64,000 nucleotides of DNA. It comes from Sphaerisporangium siamense (GTDB lineage Bacteria > Actinomycetota > Actinomycetes > Streptosporangiales > Streptosporangiaceae). Below are positions 37,348 through 45,134 of this stretch, in pieces. The stretch spans positions 4,526,001-4,590,000 of the forward strand of contig NZ_JACHND010000001.1 in assembly GCF_014205275.1 (NCBI RefSeq), read 5' to 3'. Made by a program: the position numbers and the translations under genes. Every line of letters begins with the position of its first letter. Position 1 is the stretch's first letter. Under the pieces are notes generated by a model, which was given only the letters and a program-made list of their open reading frames with translations, searched no databases and had not been told where the DNA came from.

Positions 37348-39912
37348 ATGACCCAACAGCGACCGCACCGTGCCACCGTTCCCGACAGGCCCTCCTTGGA
37401 CGGCCTCGAAGCGGTATGGGCGGCCCGCTGGGATGGAGAGGGCACCTACCGTTTCGACCGGTCGAAGACCCGCGACGAGGTCTACTCGATCGACACGCCC
37501 CCGCCCACGGTGTCGGGGTCGCTGCACGTCGGACACGTCTTCTCCTACACCCACACCGACACCCTGGCCCGCTACCGGCGCATGCGCGGTCGTGAGGTCT
37601 TCTACCCCATGGGCTGGGACGACAACGGCCTGCCCACCGAGCGCCGCGTGCAGAACCACTTCGGCGTCCGCTGCGACCCCTCCCTCCCGTACGACCCGGC
37701 GTTCACGCCGCCCGCCGCGCCCGACCCCAAGCGCCCGGCGCGGGTCTCGCGGCGCAACTTCACCGAGCTGTGCGAGCGGCTCACCGCCGAGGACGAGAAG
37801 GCGTTCGAGGAGCTGTGGCGCCACCTCGGCCTGTCGGTCGACTGGTCGCTCACCTACGCCACCATCGACGCCGCCTCCCGCGCGGCCTCCCAGCGCGCCT
37901 TCCTGCGCAACATGGCGCGCGGGGAGGCCTATCTGGCCGAGGGACCCACCCTGTGGGACGTCACCTTCGGCACGGCCGTCGCCCAGGCCGAGCTGGAGGA
38001 CCGGGAGTGGCCCGGCGCCTTCCACCGGATCCGCTTCGGCGGAGCGCCCGGCACCGCCCACGAGGACGGCGTGTTCATCGAGACCACCCGGCCGGAGCTG
38101 ATCCCCGCCTGCGTGGCCCTGGTGGCCCACCCCGACGACGAGCGCTACCGGCCGCTGTTCGGCCGCACCGTCACCACCCCGATCTTCGGCGTCCCGGTCC
38201 CGGTCGTGGCGCACCGCCTCGCCGAGCCGGGCAAGGGCTCCGGCATCGCCATGATCTGCACCTTCGGCGATGTCACCGACGTCGTCTGGTGGCGCGAGCT
38301 GGACCTGCCGACCCGCCCGGTCATCGGCTGGGACGGCCGCCTGCTGCCCGAGCCGCCCGACGGCGTCCCCGCCGGGCCGTACGCCGAACTGGCCGGGAAG
38401 ACCACCCACTCCGCCCGCGAGCGGCTCGTGCAGATGCTGCGCGACTCCGGCGACCTGGACGGCGAGCCGCGCAAGATCTCCCGCCCGGTGAAGTTCTACG
38501 AGAAGGGCGACCGCCCGCTGGAGATCGTCACCACCCGCCAGTGGTACATCCGCAACGGCGGCCGGGACGCGGCCCTGCGCGAGGCCCTGGTCGAGCGCGG
38601 CCGCGAGCTGGAGTGGCACCCGCCGCACATGCGCGTGCGCTACGAGAACTGGGTGCAGGGGCTCGCGGGCGACTGGCTGATCTCACGGCAGCGCTTCTTC
38701 GGCGTGCCGATCCCCGTCTGGTACCCGCTGGACTCCGAGGGCCGTCCCATCCACGAGTCGCCGATCGCGGCGGACGAGCGGTCCCTGCCGGTGGACCCGG
38801 CGAGCGACGCGCCGCCCGGGTACGCCGAGGAGCAACGGGGCAAGCCCTTCGGCTTCGCCGCCGACCCCGACGTCATGGACACCTGGGCGACGTCCTCGCT
38901 CTCGCCGCAGACCGTCTCCGGCTGGGAGCGCGACCCCGACCTGTTCGCCCGCGTGTTCCCCATGGACCTGCGCCCGCAGGCCCACGAGATCATCCGCACG
39001 TGGCTGTTCGCCTCGGTGGTCAGGGCCCACCTGGAGAACGGCGTGCTGCCCTGGCGGCACGCGGCCATCTCGGGGTGGATCCTCGACCCCGACCGCAAGA
39101 AGATGTCCAAGTCCAAGGGCAACGTCGTCACGCCGATGGCCCTGCTGCAGGAGTACGGCTCCGACGCCGTGCGCTACTGGGCGGCCGGCGGGCGGCCCGG
39201 CACCGACACCGCCTTCGACACCGGGCAGATCAAGGTCGGCCGCCGCCTGGCCATCAAGATCCTCAACGCCTCCAAGTTCGTGCTCGGCCTCGGCGAGGCC
39301 CCCGCCGAGCCGGGGGAGTTCCACGCGCTGGACGCCTCCATGCTGGCGCGGCTCGCCGCCGTCACCGAGGAGGCCACCGCCGCCTTCGAGGGCTACGACT
39401 ACACGCGGGCCCTGGAGGCCGCCGAGCGGTTCTTCTGGGAGTTCTGCGACGACTACCTGGAACTGGTCAAGGCCCGCGCCTACGGCGACGACGAGGGCGC
39501 CGCCTCGGCGCGCGCCGCGCTGCGCACGGCCCTGGACGTGCTGCTGCGGCTGTTCGCCCCGTTCCTGCCGTTCGTCACCGAGGAGGTCTGGTCCTGGTGG
39601 CGGCCCGGCTCGGTGCACCGCGCCGCCTGGCCGTCCCCGGCCGAGCTCGGCGCCGCCGCCCCCGGCGACCCCGGCGTGCTCGCCACGGTGTCGGAGGTCC
39701 TGCGCGAGGTCCGCAAGGCCAAGTCCTCGGCCAAGCTGTCCATGCGGGCCGAGGTCGCGCGGCTGAGCGTCGCCGGCGCCTCCGTGGCGCTCGTGCGCCC
39801 CGCCCAGGACGACCTGTGCGCGGCCGGCGCCGTCGAGGAGTTCGTCCTGCGGCACGACGAGGACGGCGACCTGCGGGTCGAGGTCACGCTCGCGCAGGCC
39901 GCTCCCGCCTGA
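37348..39912 (+). CDS. valS: Valine-tRNA ligase
   Basis: The 854-residue class I synthetase charges tRNA-Val. The HIGH motif appears as HVGH (residues 60-63, in PPPTVSGSLHVGH) and the KMSKS loop as KMSKSKGN (about residue 584). An editing domain lies between them. The anticodon-binding helical domain (YDYTRALEAAERFFWEFC) and a short C-terminal coiled-coil-like end are present. ATG 37348 gives the standard start. The surrounding genes are not translation genes, and valS stands alone in its orientation on the left, divergent from DUF4235. The AI-2E gene follows after 158 bp. Confidence 0.95.
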   Translation: MTQQRPHRATVPDRPSLDGLEAVWAARWDGEGTYRFDRSKTRDEVYSIDTPPPTVSGSLHVGHVFSYTHTDTLARYRRMRGREVFYPMGWDDNGLPTERRVQNHFGVRCDPSLPYDPAFTPPAAPDPKRPARVSRRNFTELCERLTAEDEKAFEELWRHLGLSVDWSLTYATIDAASRAASQRAFLRNMARGEAYLAEGPTLWDVTFGTAVAQAELEDREWPGAFHRIRFGGAPGTAHEDGVFIETTRPELIPACVALVAHPDDERYRPLFGRTVTTPIFGVPVPVVAHRLAEPGKGSGIAMICTFGDVTDVVWWRELDLPTRPVIGWDGRLLPEPPDGVPAGPYAELAGKTTHSARERLVQMLRDSGDLDGEPRKISRPVKFYEKGDRPLEIVTTRQWYIRNGGRDAALREALVERGRELEWHPPHMRVRYENWVQGLAGDWLISRQRFFGVPIPVWYPLDSEGRPIHESPIAADERSLPVDPASDAPPGYAEEQRGKPFGFAADPDVMDTWATSSLSPQTVSGWERDPDLFARVFPMDLRPQAHEIIRTWLFASVVRAHLENGVLPWRHAAISGWILDPDRKKMSKSKGNVVTPMALLQEYGSDAVRYWAAGGRPGTDTAFDTGQIKVGRRLAIKILNASKFVLGLGEAPAEPGEFHALDASMLARLAAVTEEATAAFEGYDYTRALEAAERFFWEFCDDYLELVKARAYGDDEGAASARAALRTALDVLLRLFAPFLPFVTEEVWSWWRPGSVHRAAWPSPAELGAAAPGDPGVLATVSEVLREVRKAKSSAKLSMRAEVARLSVAGASVALVRPAQDDLCAAGAVEEFVLRHDEDGDLRVEVTLAQAAPA

Positions 39913-40070
39913 TCCGGTTCCGCGCTCCTCCGTGCCCCCGGCCCGCGTCCGTGAGCCCGCGCCGGGGGACGGAGGGGACGCCGGGGGACAGATCAGAACC
40001 GGAGCAGCCTCAACCGGTCGGTAAGCTGCGCGCGTTCGGCTTCCCGGCGTGCCAGTCTGGAGAGGTGATC

Positions 40071-41228
40071 GTGGAAAGGGAGAGCGACGGGCGCGGCGTG
40101 CCGCCCGTCCTGTCGGCGATGGCGGCCTGGAGCTGGCGCCTCATCGTCACGGGCGTGGTCGTCTGGTTCTCGGTACAGGTGATCGTCAGGCTGAGCTTCG
40201 TGGCGCTACCGGTGGCCATCGCGCTGCTGCTCACCGCCCTGCTCTTCCCGCTCACCGACCGGCTGCGCGAGACGGGCATGCGCTCCATCTGGGCGACGTG
40301 GATCACCATGCTGCTCGCCTTCGCCGTCATCGTCGGGCTCGGGTTCATCATCGGCATCCGCGCCAACGACGAGTTCCCCCGGCTGGCCGAGCAGGTCCAG
40401 GTCACCGCGCGCGAGGTGCAGAACTGGCTGCTGACCGGGCCGTTCCAGCTCAAGGAGGCCCAGCTCACCGAGATCGTCAACGAGATCGTGCGGCAGATCA
40501 ACACCCAGCGCAGCGCCATCACCAGCACGATCCTGTCCACGGCGACGGTCTTCGTCGAGGTGCTCGCCTCGATCGTCCTGCTGCTGTTCGTCACGTTCTT
40601 CCTGCTCAAGGACGGCGGCCAGATCTGGTCGTGGTTCCTGCGCGCCTTCGGCGGCGCCGCGCCGCGCGTCGACAGGGCCGGCCGCGCCGCCTGGCACACC
40701 CTGTCGCAGTACATCCACGGCACCGTCATCGTGGCCGCCATCCACGGCGTGGTGATCGGCATCGTCCTGTTCGGCATGGGCGTGCCGCTGTGGGCGCCGC
40801 TGGCCGTGCTCATCTTCGTGGCCAGCTTCATCCCGATCGTCGGCATCTTCTTCGCCGGCGGCCTGGCCACGCTCGTCACCCTCGGCGCCAAGGGAATGAT
40901 CTTCGCGCTGGTCTTCGTCGGCATCCTCGTCGTCGAGCAGCAACTGGAGAACCACGTGCTCCAGCCGCTGATCGTCGGCCGCGCGGTGAAGTTCCACCCC
41001 CTGGCCATCATCCTGGTGCTGGCCATCGGCGGCGTCCTCGGCGGCATCGCCGGAGCGGCGATCGCCGTCCCCATCGTCGCGGTCCTGTACCGTGCCCTGC
41101 CCGAACTGCGCAGAACGCCGCCCGAGCTGCCGCCGGGCGAGCCCCACGAGCCACCGGCGCCGCCCAAGCCGCCCGCCGGCCGCGTGCCCGGCGCGGGAGA
41201 GGACGTCTCGCCTCAGCACAGCGGGTAA
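40071..41228 (+). CDS. AI-2E family transporter
   Basis: The frame is open far upstream, but GTG 40071 is the best start (VERESDGRGVPP): GGAGAGG lies 5 bases before it. GTG 40065 is a less likely alternative. The 385 residues contain about 8 membrane segments, the family's central amphipathic stretch (RANDEFPRLAEQVQVTAREV) and the conserved GxFxPxxG-like region (FIPIVGIFFAGGLATL) plus VEQQLENHVLQPLIVGRAV. Members include TqsA (AI-2 export) and Na+(Li+)/H+ antiporters, so the substrate is open. The C terminus is Pro-rich. Confidence 0.88.
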   Translation: MERESDGRGVPPVLSAMAAWSWRLIVTGVVVWFSVQVIVRLSFVALPVAIALLLTALLFPLTDRLRETGMRSIWATWITMLLAFAVIVGLGFIIGIRANDEFPRLAEQVQVTAREVQNWLLTGPFQLKEAQLTEIVNEIVRQINTQRSAITSTILSTATVFVEVLASIVLLLFVTFFLLKDGGQIWSWFLRAFGGAAPRVDRAGRAAWHTLSQYIHGTVIVAAIHGVVIGIVLFGMGVPLWAPLAVLIFVASFIPIVGIFFAGGLATLVTLGAKGMIFALVFVGILVVEQQLENHVLQPLIVGRAVKFHPLAIILVLAIGGVLGGIAGAAIAVPIVAVLYRALPELRRTPPELPPGEPHEPPAPPKPPAGRVPGAGEDVSPQHSG

Positions 41229-41309
41229 GGTCTCCCTTCATGAGCACACCGGTGACGCCGCGGCGCCGCCGGTGGCGTAGCTTGAGGCTGAGGGCGACGA
41301 GGTGAACAC

Positions 41310-41744
41310 ATGATCGAGGTGCTGATCCAGCGACTCGACCCCGAACTCCCGATCCCCGCGTACGCCCACCCGGGGGACGCGGGCGCCGACCTCTACGCCG
41401 CCGAGGACGTCGAGCTCCTCCCGGGCGAGCGGGCCAAGGTCCGTACCGGCGTGGCCATCGCGCTGCCCGACGGATACGCGGCCTTCGTCCACCCGCGCTC
41501 GGGCCTCGCCGCCCGGTTCGGCGTCGCGCTGGTCAACGCGCCCGGCACCATCGACGCCGGCTACCGCGGCGAGATCCACGTGACCATGCTGAACACCGAC
41601 ACCAAGGACGCCTTCCACGTCCGGCGCGGTGACCGCATCGCCCAGCTCGTCGTCCAGCGCGTCGAGAAGGCGGCCTTCCATGAGGTGGAGCGACTCCCGG
41701 GTTCGGCGCGCGGCGCCGGCGGGTTCGGCTCCACCGGCCGATGA
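41310..41744 (+). CDS. dut: Deoxyuridine 5'-triphosphate nucleotidohydrolase (dUTPase)
   Basis: The 144-residue trimeric dUTPase hydrolyses dUTP to dUMP and PPi. All five family motifs are present: [11 protein letters not shown] (motif 1), [11 protein letters not shown] (2), [11 protein letters not shown] (3), [12 protein letters not shown] (4) and the C-terminal [11 protein letters not shown] (5), whose Phe stacks on the uracil. GAGGTG precedes the ATG. DUF3710, an OB-fold protein and DUF3159 follow downstream, the usual actinobacterial order. Confidence 0.96.
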   Translation: MIEVLIQRLDPELPIPAYAHPGDAGADLYAAEDVELLPGERAKVRTGVAIALPDGYAAFVHPRSGLAARFGVALVNAPGTIDAGYRGEIHVTMLNTDTKDAFHVRRGDRIAQLVVQRVEKAAFHEVERLPGSARGAGGFGSTGR

Positions 41745-41766
41745 GTCGATAAGGAGTGTGAGGGAA

Positions 41767-42444
41767 GTGTTCCGACGCCGCCGTCGCGAGGAGACAGCGG
41801 AGACCGCCCCGGACGCCGTCGAGGAGGCGACACCGGAGTCGGCCCGCGAGTCGGGACCATGGGACTCCGACGAGCCCTATCCCGAGATCGACCGGGTGGA
41901 CCTCGGCGGCATGCTGCTGCCGGTCGGCCCGGGGTTCGAGGTCCAGCTCAACGTCGCGGGCGACCAGCTCGTCGGCGCCGTCGTCCTGGTCGGCGAGAGC
42001 GCCCTGCAGGTCCACGCGTTCGCCGCGCCCAAGAGGAGCGGCATCTGGGACGAGATCCGCGCCGAGCTGGCCCGCGAGGTGACCGGCGCGGGCGGCTCCT
42101 GCGAGGAGCGGGAGGGCCCGTTCGGCACCGAGCTCGCCGCCGAGGTCGAGCAGGACGGCGGCCCCCGGCCGGTGCGGTTCATCGGCGTGGACGGGCCCCG
42201 CTGGTTCCTGCGCGGGGTCATCAGCGGCCGCGCCGTCACCGACGCCGAGACCGCCGCCACCTTGGAGGACGTCGTGCGCGACATCGTCGTCGTGCGCGGC
42301 GACCAGCCCATGGCGCCCAAGGAGCCGATCGAGCTGCGGCTGCCCACCGAGGCCCGCCAGGCCGTCGAGCAGCAGGCGGCGCAGCAGGGCCGGACGGGCC
42401 TGAACCCCTTCGAGCGAGGACCCGAGATCACCGAGACCCGCTGA
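41767..42444 (+). CDS. DUF3710 family protein
   Basis: The 225-residue product starts at GTG 41767 (VFRRRRREETAETAP), 22 bp after dut. An Arg-rich N terminus and acidic linker precede the conserved domain: VDLGGMLLPVGPGFEVQLNV, then ALQVHAFAAPKRSGIWDEIR and VRFIGVDGPRWFLRGVISG. DUF3710 proteins are found only in actinobacteria and sit next to dut; function is unknown. Their genomic tie to dut and the OB-fold protein suggests a link to nucleotide or DNA metabolism, an inference only. Confidence 0.9.
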   Translation: MFRRRRREETAETAPDAVEEATPESARESGPWDSDEPYPEIDRVDLGGMLLPVGPGFEVQLNVAGDQLVGAVVLVGESALQVHAFAAPKRSGIWDEIRAELAREVTGAGGSCEEREGPFGTELAAEVEQDGGPRPVRFIGVDGPRWFLRGVISGRAVTDAETAATLEDVVRDIVVVRGDQPMAPKEPIELRLPTEARQAVEQQAAQQGRTGLNPFERGPEITETR

Positions 42445-42495
42445 CGTAAGCTGCGGGCAGTATCGCAGGGGGCTCCCGGAGGAGTTGAGCGGAAC

Positions 42496-42885
42496 ATGAG
42501 TACGGCAGAGCCTGTCAAACGCGGGCTGCGCGGGTTCTTCCGTCGGCTGACGACGAGCAGGGCCGAGCAGGAGGCCGAGGAGCTCAAGGAGGACCTCGAC
42601 CAGTACGGCGCCACGCCGATCGCCTCGTGCGCCCAGCGCCGCAGGTTCTGCGTGGCCGGCACGCTCAGGACGGTCACGCTGCGCCCCCGGGGCGGCGTGC
42701 CGTCCCTGGAGGCCGAGCTGTACGACGGCTCCGACGTCGTCGACCTGGTCTGGCTGGGCCGCCGCAAGATCGTCGGGGTCGAGCCGGGGCGGGTGGTCCG
42801 GGCCGAGGGCCTGGTCAGCGTCCAGGACGGCCGCAAGGTCATGTTCAACCCCCGCTACGAGCTGCTGCCGGGAAGCGGCCAGTGA
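42496..42885 (+). CDS. OB-fold nucleic-acid-binding domain protein
   Basis: The 129-residue protein has a short helical N terminus (RGLRGFFRRLTTSRAEQEAEE) followed by an OB-fold: RRRFCVAGTLRTVTLRPRGG, LEAELYDGSDVVDLVWLGR and VEPGRVVRAEGLVSVQDGRK. It ends with the typical FNPRYELLP. This RecG/tRNA-anti-type OB protein is conserved between DUF3710 and DUF3159 in actinobacteria. It probably binds single-stranded nucleic acid; no catalytic domain is present. It is co-directional with the dut block, about 50 bp downstream of DUF3710. Confidence 0.88.
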   Translation: MSTAEPVKRGLRGFFRRLTTSRAEQEAEELKEDLDQYGATPIASCAQRRRFCVAGTLRTVTLRPRGGVPSLEAELYDGSDVVDLVWLGRRKIVGVEPGRVVRAEGLVSVQDGRKVMFNPRYELLPGSGQ

Positions 42886-42913
42886 CCACGGGTTCCACCA
42901 GCCGAGGAGACCA

Positions 42914-43666
42914 ATGACCATGGACCGAGACGGCGCGCGGACGTCGGACGAGACGCCCGCACCGGCCGGCGAGGGTCACGGGGCCGCGCCCGCGGGCGTC
43001 GCGGAGGCGGCGGCCGGTGAGCAGGCGGCCCACGACACCGTCGAGGCGGCCATCCGGGCGCAGCTCGCCAAGGCGCTCGGCGGCGTGCGCGGCATCATCG
43101 AGGCCGCCGTCCCGACGGTGGCCTTCACGATCACCTGGATCACGAGCGAACAGCTCAAGCTCTCGCTGATCGTCGGCATCGGCGCGGCCGTGCTGCTGCT
43201 GGTGGTGCGCCTGGCCCAGCGCTCCACCGTGCAGTTCGTGCTGAACAGCCTGATCGGCATCGGCGTCGGCGCGTTCTTCGCGAGCAAGTCCGGCGAGGCC
43301 AAGGACGTCTTCCTGCCCGGCATCTGGTACAACGCCGCCTACGCCGTGGCCATGACGTTCTCGGTCGTCGTCCGATGGCCGGTGGTGGGCTTCCTGATCG
43401 GCTCGGTGACCGGCGACCCGACCGGCTGGCGGCGCGACCCGGGCGTGGTGCGGCTGTGCTCGCGGCTGACGTGGCTGCTGATCCTGCCGTGCGTGCTGCG
43501 CGTGGTGGTGCAGCTTCCGTTGTACTACGCCGATCAGGTGGCGGCGCTGGGGGTGGCCAAGGTCGCGCTCGGCTGGCCGCTGCAGGTCGCCGGGCTCGCC
43601 GCGATGGTCTGGGTGCTGGCCCGGGGCCGGACGCCGATCACGGGCCCCTCCGCGCCGGGCGCCTGA
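42914..43666 (+). CDS. DUF3159 membrane protein
   Basis: The 250-residue protein begins with an acidic/Ala-rich stretch and then has about five membrane segments. The DUF3159 hallmarks are LGGVRGIIEAAVPTVAFTITW, FFASKSGEAKDVFLPGIWYNAAYA and the C-terminal WLLILPCVLRVVVQLPLYYA. Many actinobacterial genomes keep this gene beside the OB-fold gene, sometimes close to K+ transport genes as here. No function is established. Its start lies 28 bp after the OB-fold gene stop, so it belongs to the dut operon. It is convergent with the TrkA pair. Confidence 0.9.
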   Translation: MTMDRDGARTSDETPAPAGEGHGAAPAGVAEAAAGEQAAHDTVEAAIRAQLAKALGGVRGIIEAAVPTVAFTITWITSEQLKLSLIVGIGAAVLLLVVRLAQRSTVQFVLNSLIGIGVGAFFASKSGEAKDVFLPGIWYNAAYAVAMTFSVVVRWPVVGFLIGSVTGDPTGWRRDPGVVRLCSRLTWLLILPCVLRVVVQLPLYYADQVAALGVAKVALGWPLQVAGLAAMVWVLARGRTPITGPSAPGA

Positions 43667-43685
43667 CGCCCGGCGCGGCCCGGGC

Positions 43686-44345
43686 TCAGTGCGGGGCCAG
43701 CAGGTGCGCCAGCTCCTGCTCGACCTCCTGGTTGGCCACGAACAGCAGTTCGTCGCCCGCCTCCAGCGGGTCGTCGTCGGTGGGAACCAGCACCCGTCCC
43801 TCGCGCAGGATCGCCACCAGGGCCGAGTCCTGCGGCCAGGGCACCGAGCCGGCCCGCTGGCCGACCACCGGGGCGTCCTCGGGCAGCGTGAGTTCCACCA
43901 GGTTGGCCTGCCCCTGCCGGAAGGTCATCAGGCGCACCAGGTCGCCGACGCTGACCGCCTCCTCGACCAGGGCCGACAGCAGGCGCGGCGTGGAGACGGC
44001 GACGTCCACGCCCCACGACTCGTTGAACAGCCACTCGTTCTTGGGGTGGTTGATGCGGGCGACCACCCGCGGCACGCCGTACTCGGTCTTGGCCAGCAGC
44101 GAGACCACCAGGTTGGTCTTGTCGTCGCCGGTCGAGGCGATGACCACGTGGCAGTTGTTCAGCCCGGCCTCGTCCAGCGAGGAGATCTCGCAGGCGTCGG
44201 CGAGCAGCCACTCCGCCTGCGGCACGCTGTCGATCTTGATGGCCTTGGGGTCGATGTCGATGAGCAGGACCTCGTGACCGTTCTCCAGCAGTTCGGCCGC
44301 GATGGACCGCCCGACGGCGCCCGCTCCCGCGATCGTGACGCGCAT
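43686..44345 (-). CDS. TrkA-family K+ uptake regulatory protein (second of pair)
   Basis: This is a 219-residue cytoplasmic RCK protein. The Rossmann nucleotide-binding half has GAGAVGRS (residues 7-14), the acidic DIDP after beta-2 and ASTGDDKTNLVVS. The C-terminal TrkA_C domain spans about residues 135-219. ATG 44345 overlaps the upstream TrkA stop by one base (TGATG). Such proteins bind NAD(H), ATP or c-di-AMP and gate Trk/Ktr/KimA-type potassium transporters. The pair diverges from the KimA-like permease gene, their probable target. Confidence 0.9.
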   Translation of the reverse strand: MRVTIAGAGAVGRSIAAELLENGHEVLLIDIDPKAIKIDSVPQAEWLLADACEISSLDEAGLNNCHVVIASTGDDKTNLVVSLLAKTEYGVPRVVARINHPKNEWLFNESWGVDVAVSTPRLLSALVEEAVSVGDLVRLMTFRQGQANLVELTLPEDAPVVGQRAGSVPWPQDSALVAILREGRVLVPTDDDPLEAGDELLFVANQEVEQELAHLLAPH

Positions 44346-45013
44346 CAGTGCGACTCCTCCTCGGGTGCCGCCGACAGCACCTTGTTGATCCGGTCCATGT
44401 CGTTCTCCGCGGCCATCACGTGCAGGATGTCGCCCTCCTGGAGGACGGTGTCCTCCTTGGGCAGCAAGGCCTCGCCCATGCGGTTGAGGAAGGCGACGCG
44501 GGTGCCCCCGGCCTCCTCCAGCGCGCGGGTGCGGGTGCCGATCCAGGCCGAGTGGTAGGCGACCTCGGCGAGCATCACCGTGCCGGTCGGGTCGCGCCAC
44601 AGCGGTTCGGTGCCCTCGGGTAGCACCCGGCGCAGGATCTGGTCGGCCGTCCAGCGCACCGTCGCGACCGTGGGGATGCCGAGGCGCTGGTAGACCTCGG
44701 CGCGGCGGGGGTCGTAGATGCGGGCCACCACGTTGTCGACCCCGAAGGTCTCCCTGGCCACCCGGGCGGAGATGATGTTGGAGTTGTCGCCGCTGCTCAC
44801 GGCGACGTACGCGCCGGCGGACTCGATGCCGGCCTCCTCCAGCACGTCGCGGTCGAAGCCGATGCCGGTGACGCGGCGCCCGCGGAAGCCCGGCCGCAGC
44901 CGCCGGAACGCCTGCGGATCCCTGTCGATGATCGCGACCGAGTGGCCGCTGTCTTCGAGGATATGGGCCAGGGTCGAACCCACCCGGCCGCATCCCATGA
45001 TGACGATGTGCAT
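44345..45013 (-). CDS. TrkA-family K+ uptake regulatory protein (first of pair)
   Basis: The 222-residue RCK protein begins MHIVIMGCGRVGSTLAHIL (dinucleotide site at residues 7-12, GCGRVG). The acidic DRDP, SSGDNSNIISARVARETF and a C-terminal TrkA_C domain (LAEVAYHSAWIGTRTRALE, then ILHVMAAEND) follow. It is a paralogue of the next gene, not a duplicate of recent origin. The pair (called CeoB/CeoC in mycobacteria) probably forms the cytosolic gating ring of a K+ importer. The KimA-like permease starts 122 bp away on the other strand, so the promoters are back to back. Confidence 0.9.
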   Translation of the reverse strand: MHIVIMGCGRVGSTLAHILEDSGHSVAIIDRDPQAFRRLRPGFRGRRVTGIGFDRDVLEEAGIESAGAYVAVSSGDNSNIISARVARETFGVDNVVARIYDPRRAEVYQRLGIPTVATVRWTADQILRRVLPEGTEPLWRDPTGTVMLAEVAYHSAWIGTRTRALEEAGGTRVAFLNRMGEALLPKEDTVLQEGDILHVMAAENDMDRINKVLSAAPEEESH

Positions 45014-45134
45014 GCTCCCCCGCTGAAGGCTTTAGCGGCGACTTCTGGACCTTATACAGCTACGAGGCCAAGTATGACCCGTTCTGCCAGCGCCGTGTGA
45101 GGAGCACCTACGGCCACGACTAGCATCTTCACTC

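Noticed and set aside
37770-40070. Upstream extension of the AI-2E frame through valS
   Set aside because: The frame is open by chance opposite codon phase in valS. GTG 40071 has a ribosome site and begins the conserved sequence.
41240-41305. 21-codon ORF ([21 protein letters not shown]) between the AI-2E gene and dut
   Set aside because: No ribosome site; Arg-rich composition of chance frames; probably the untranslated leader of dut.
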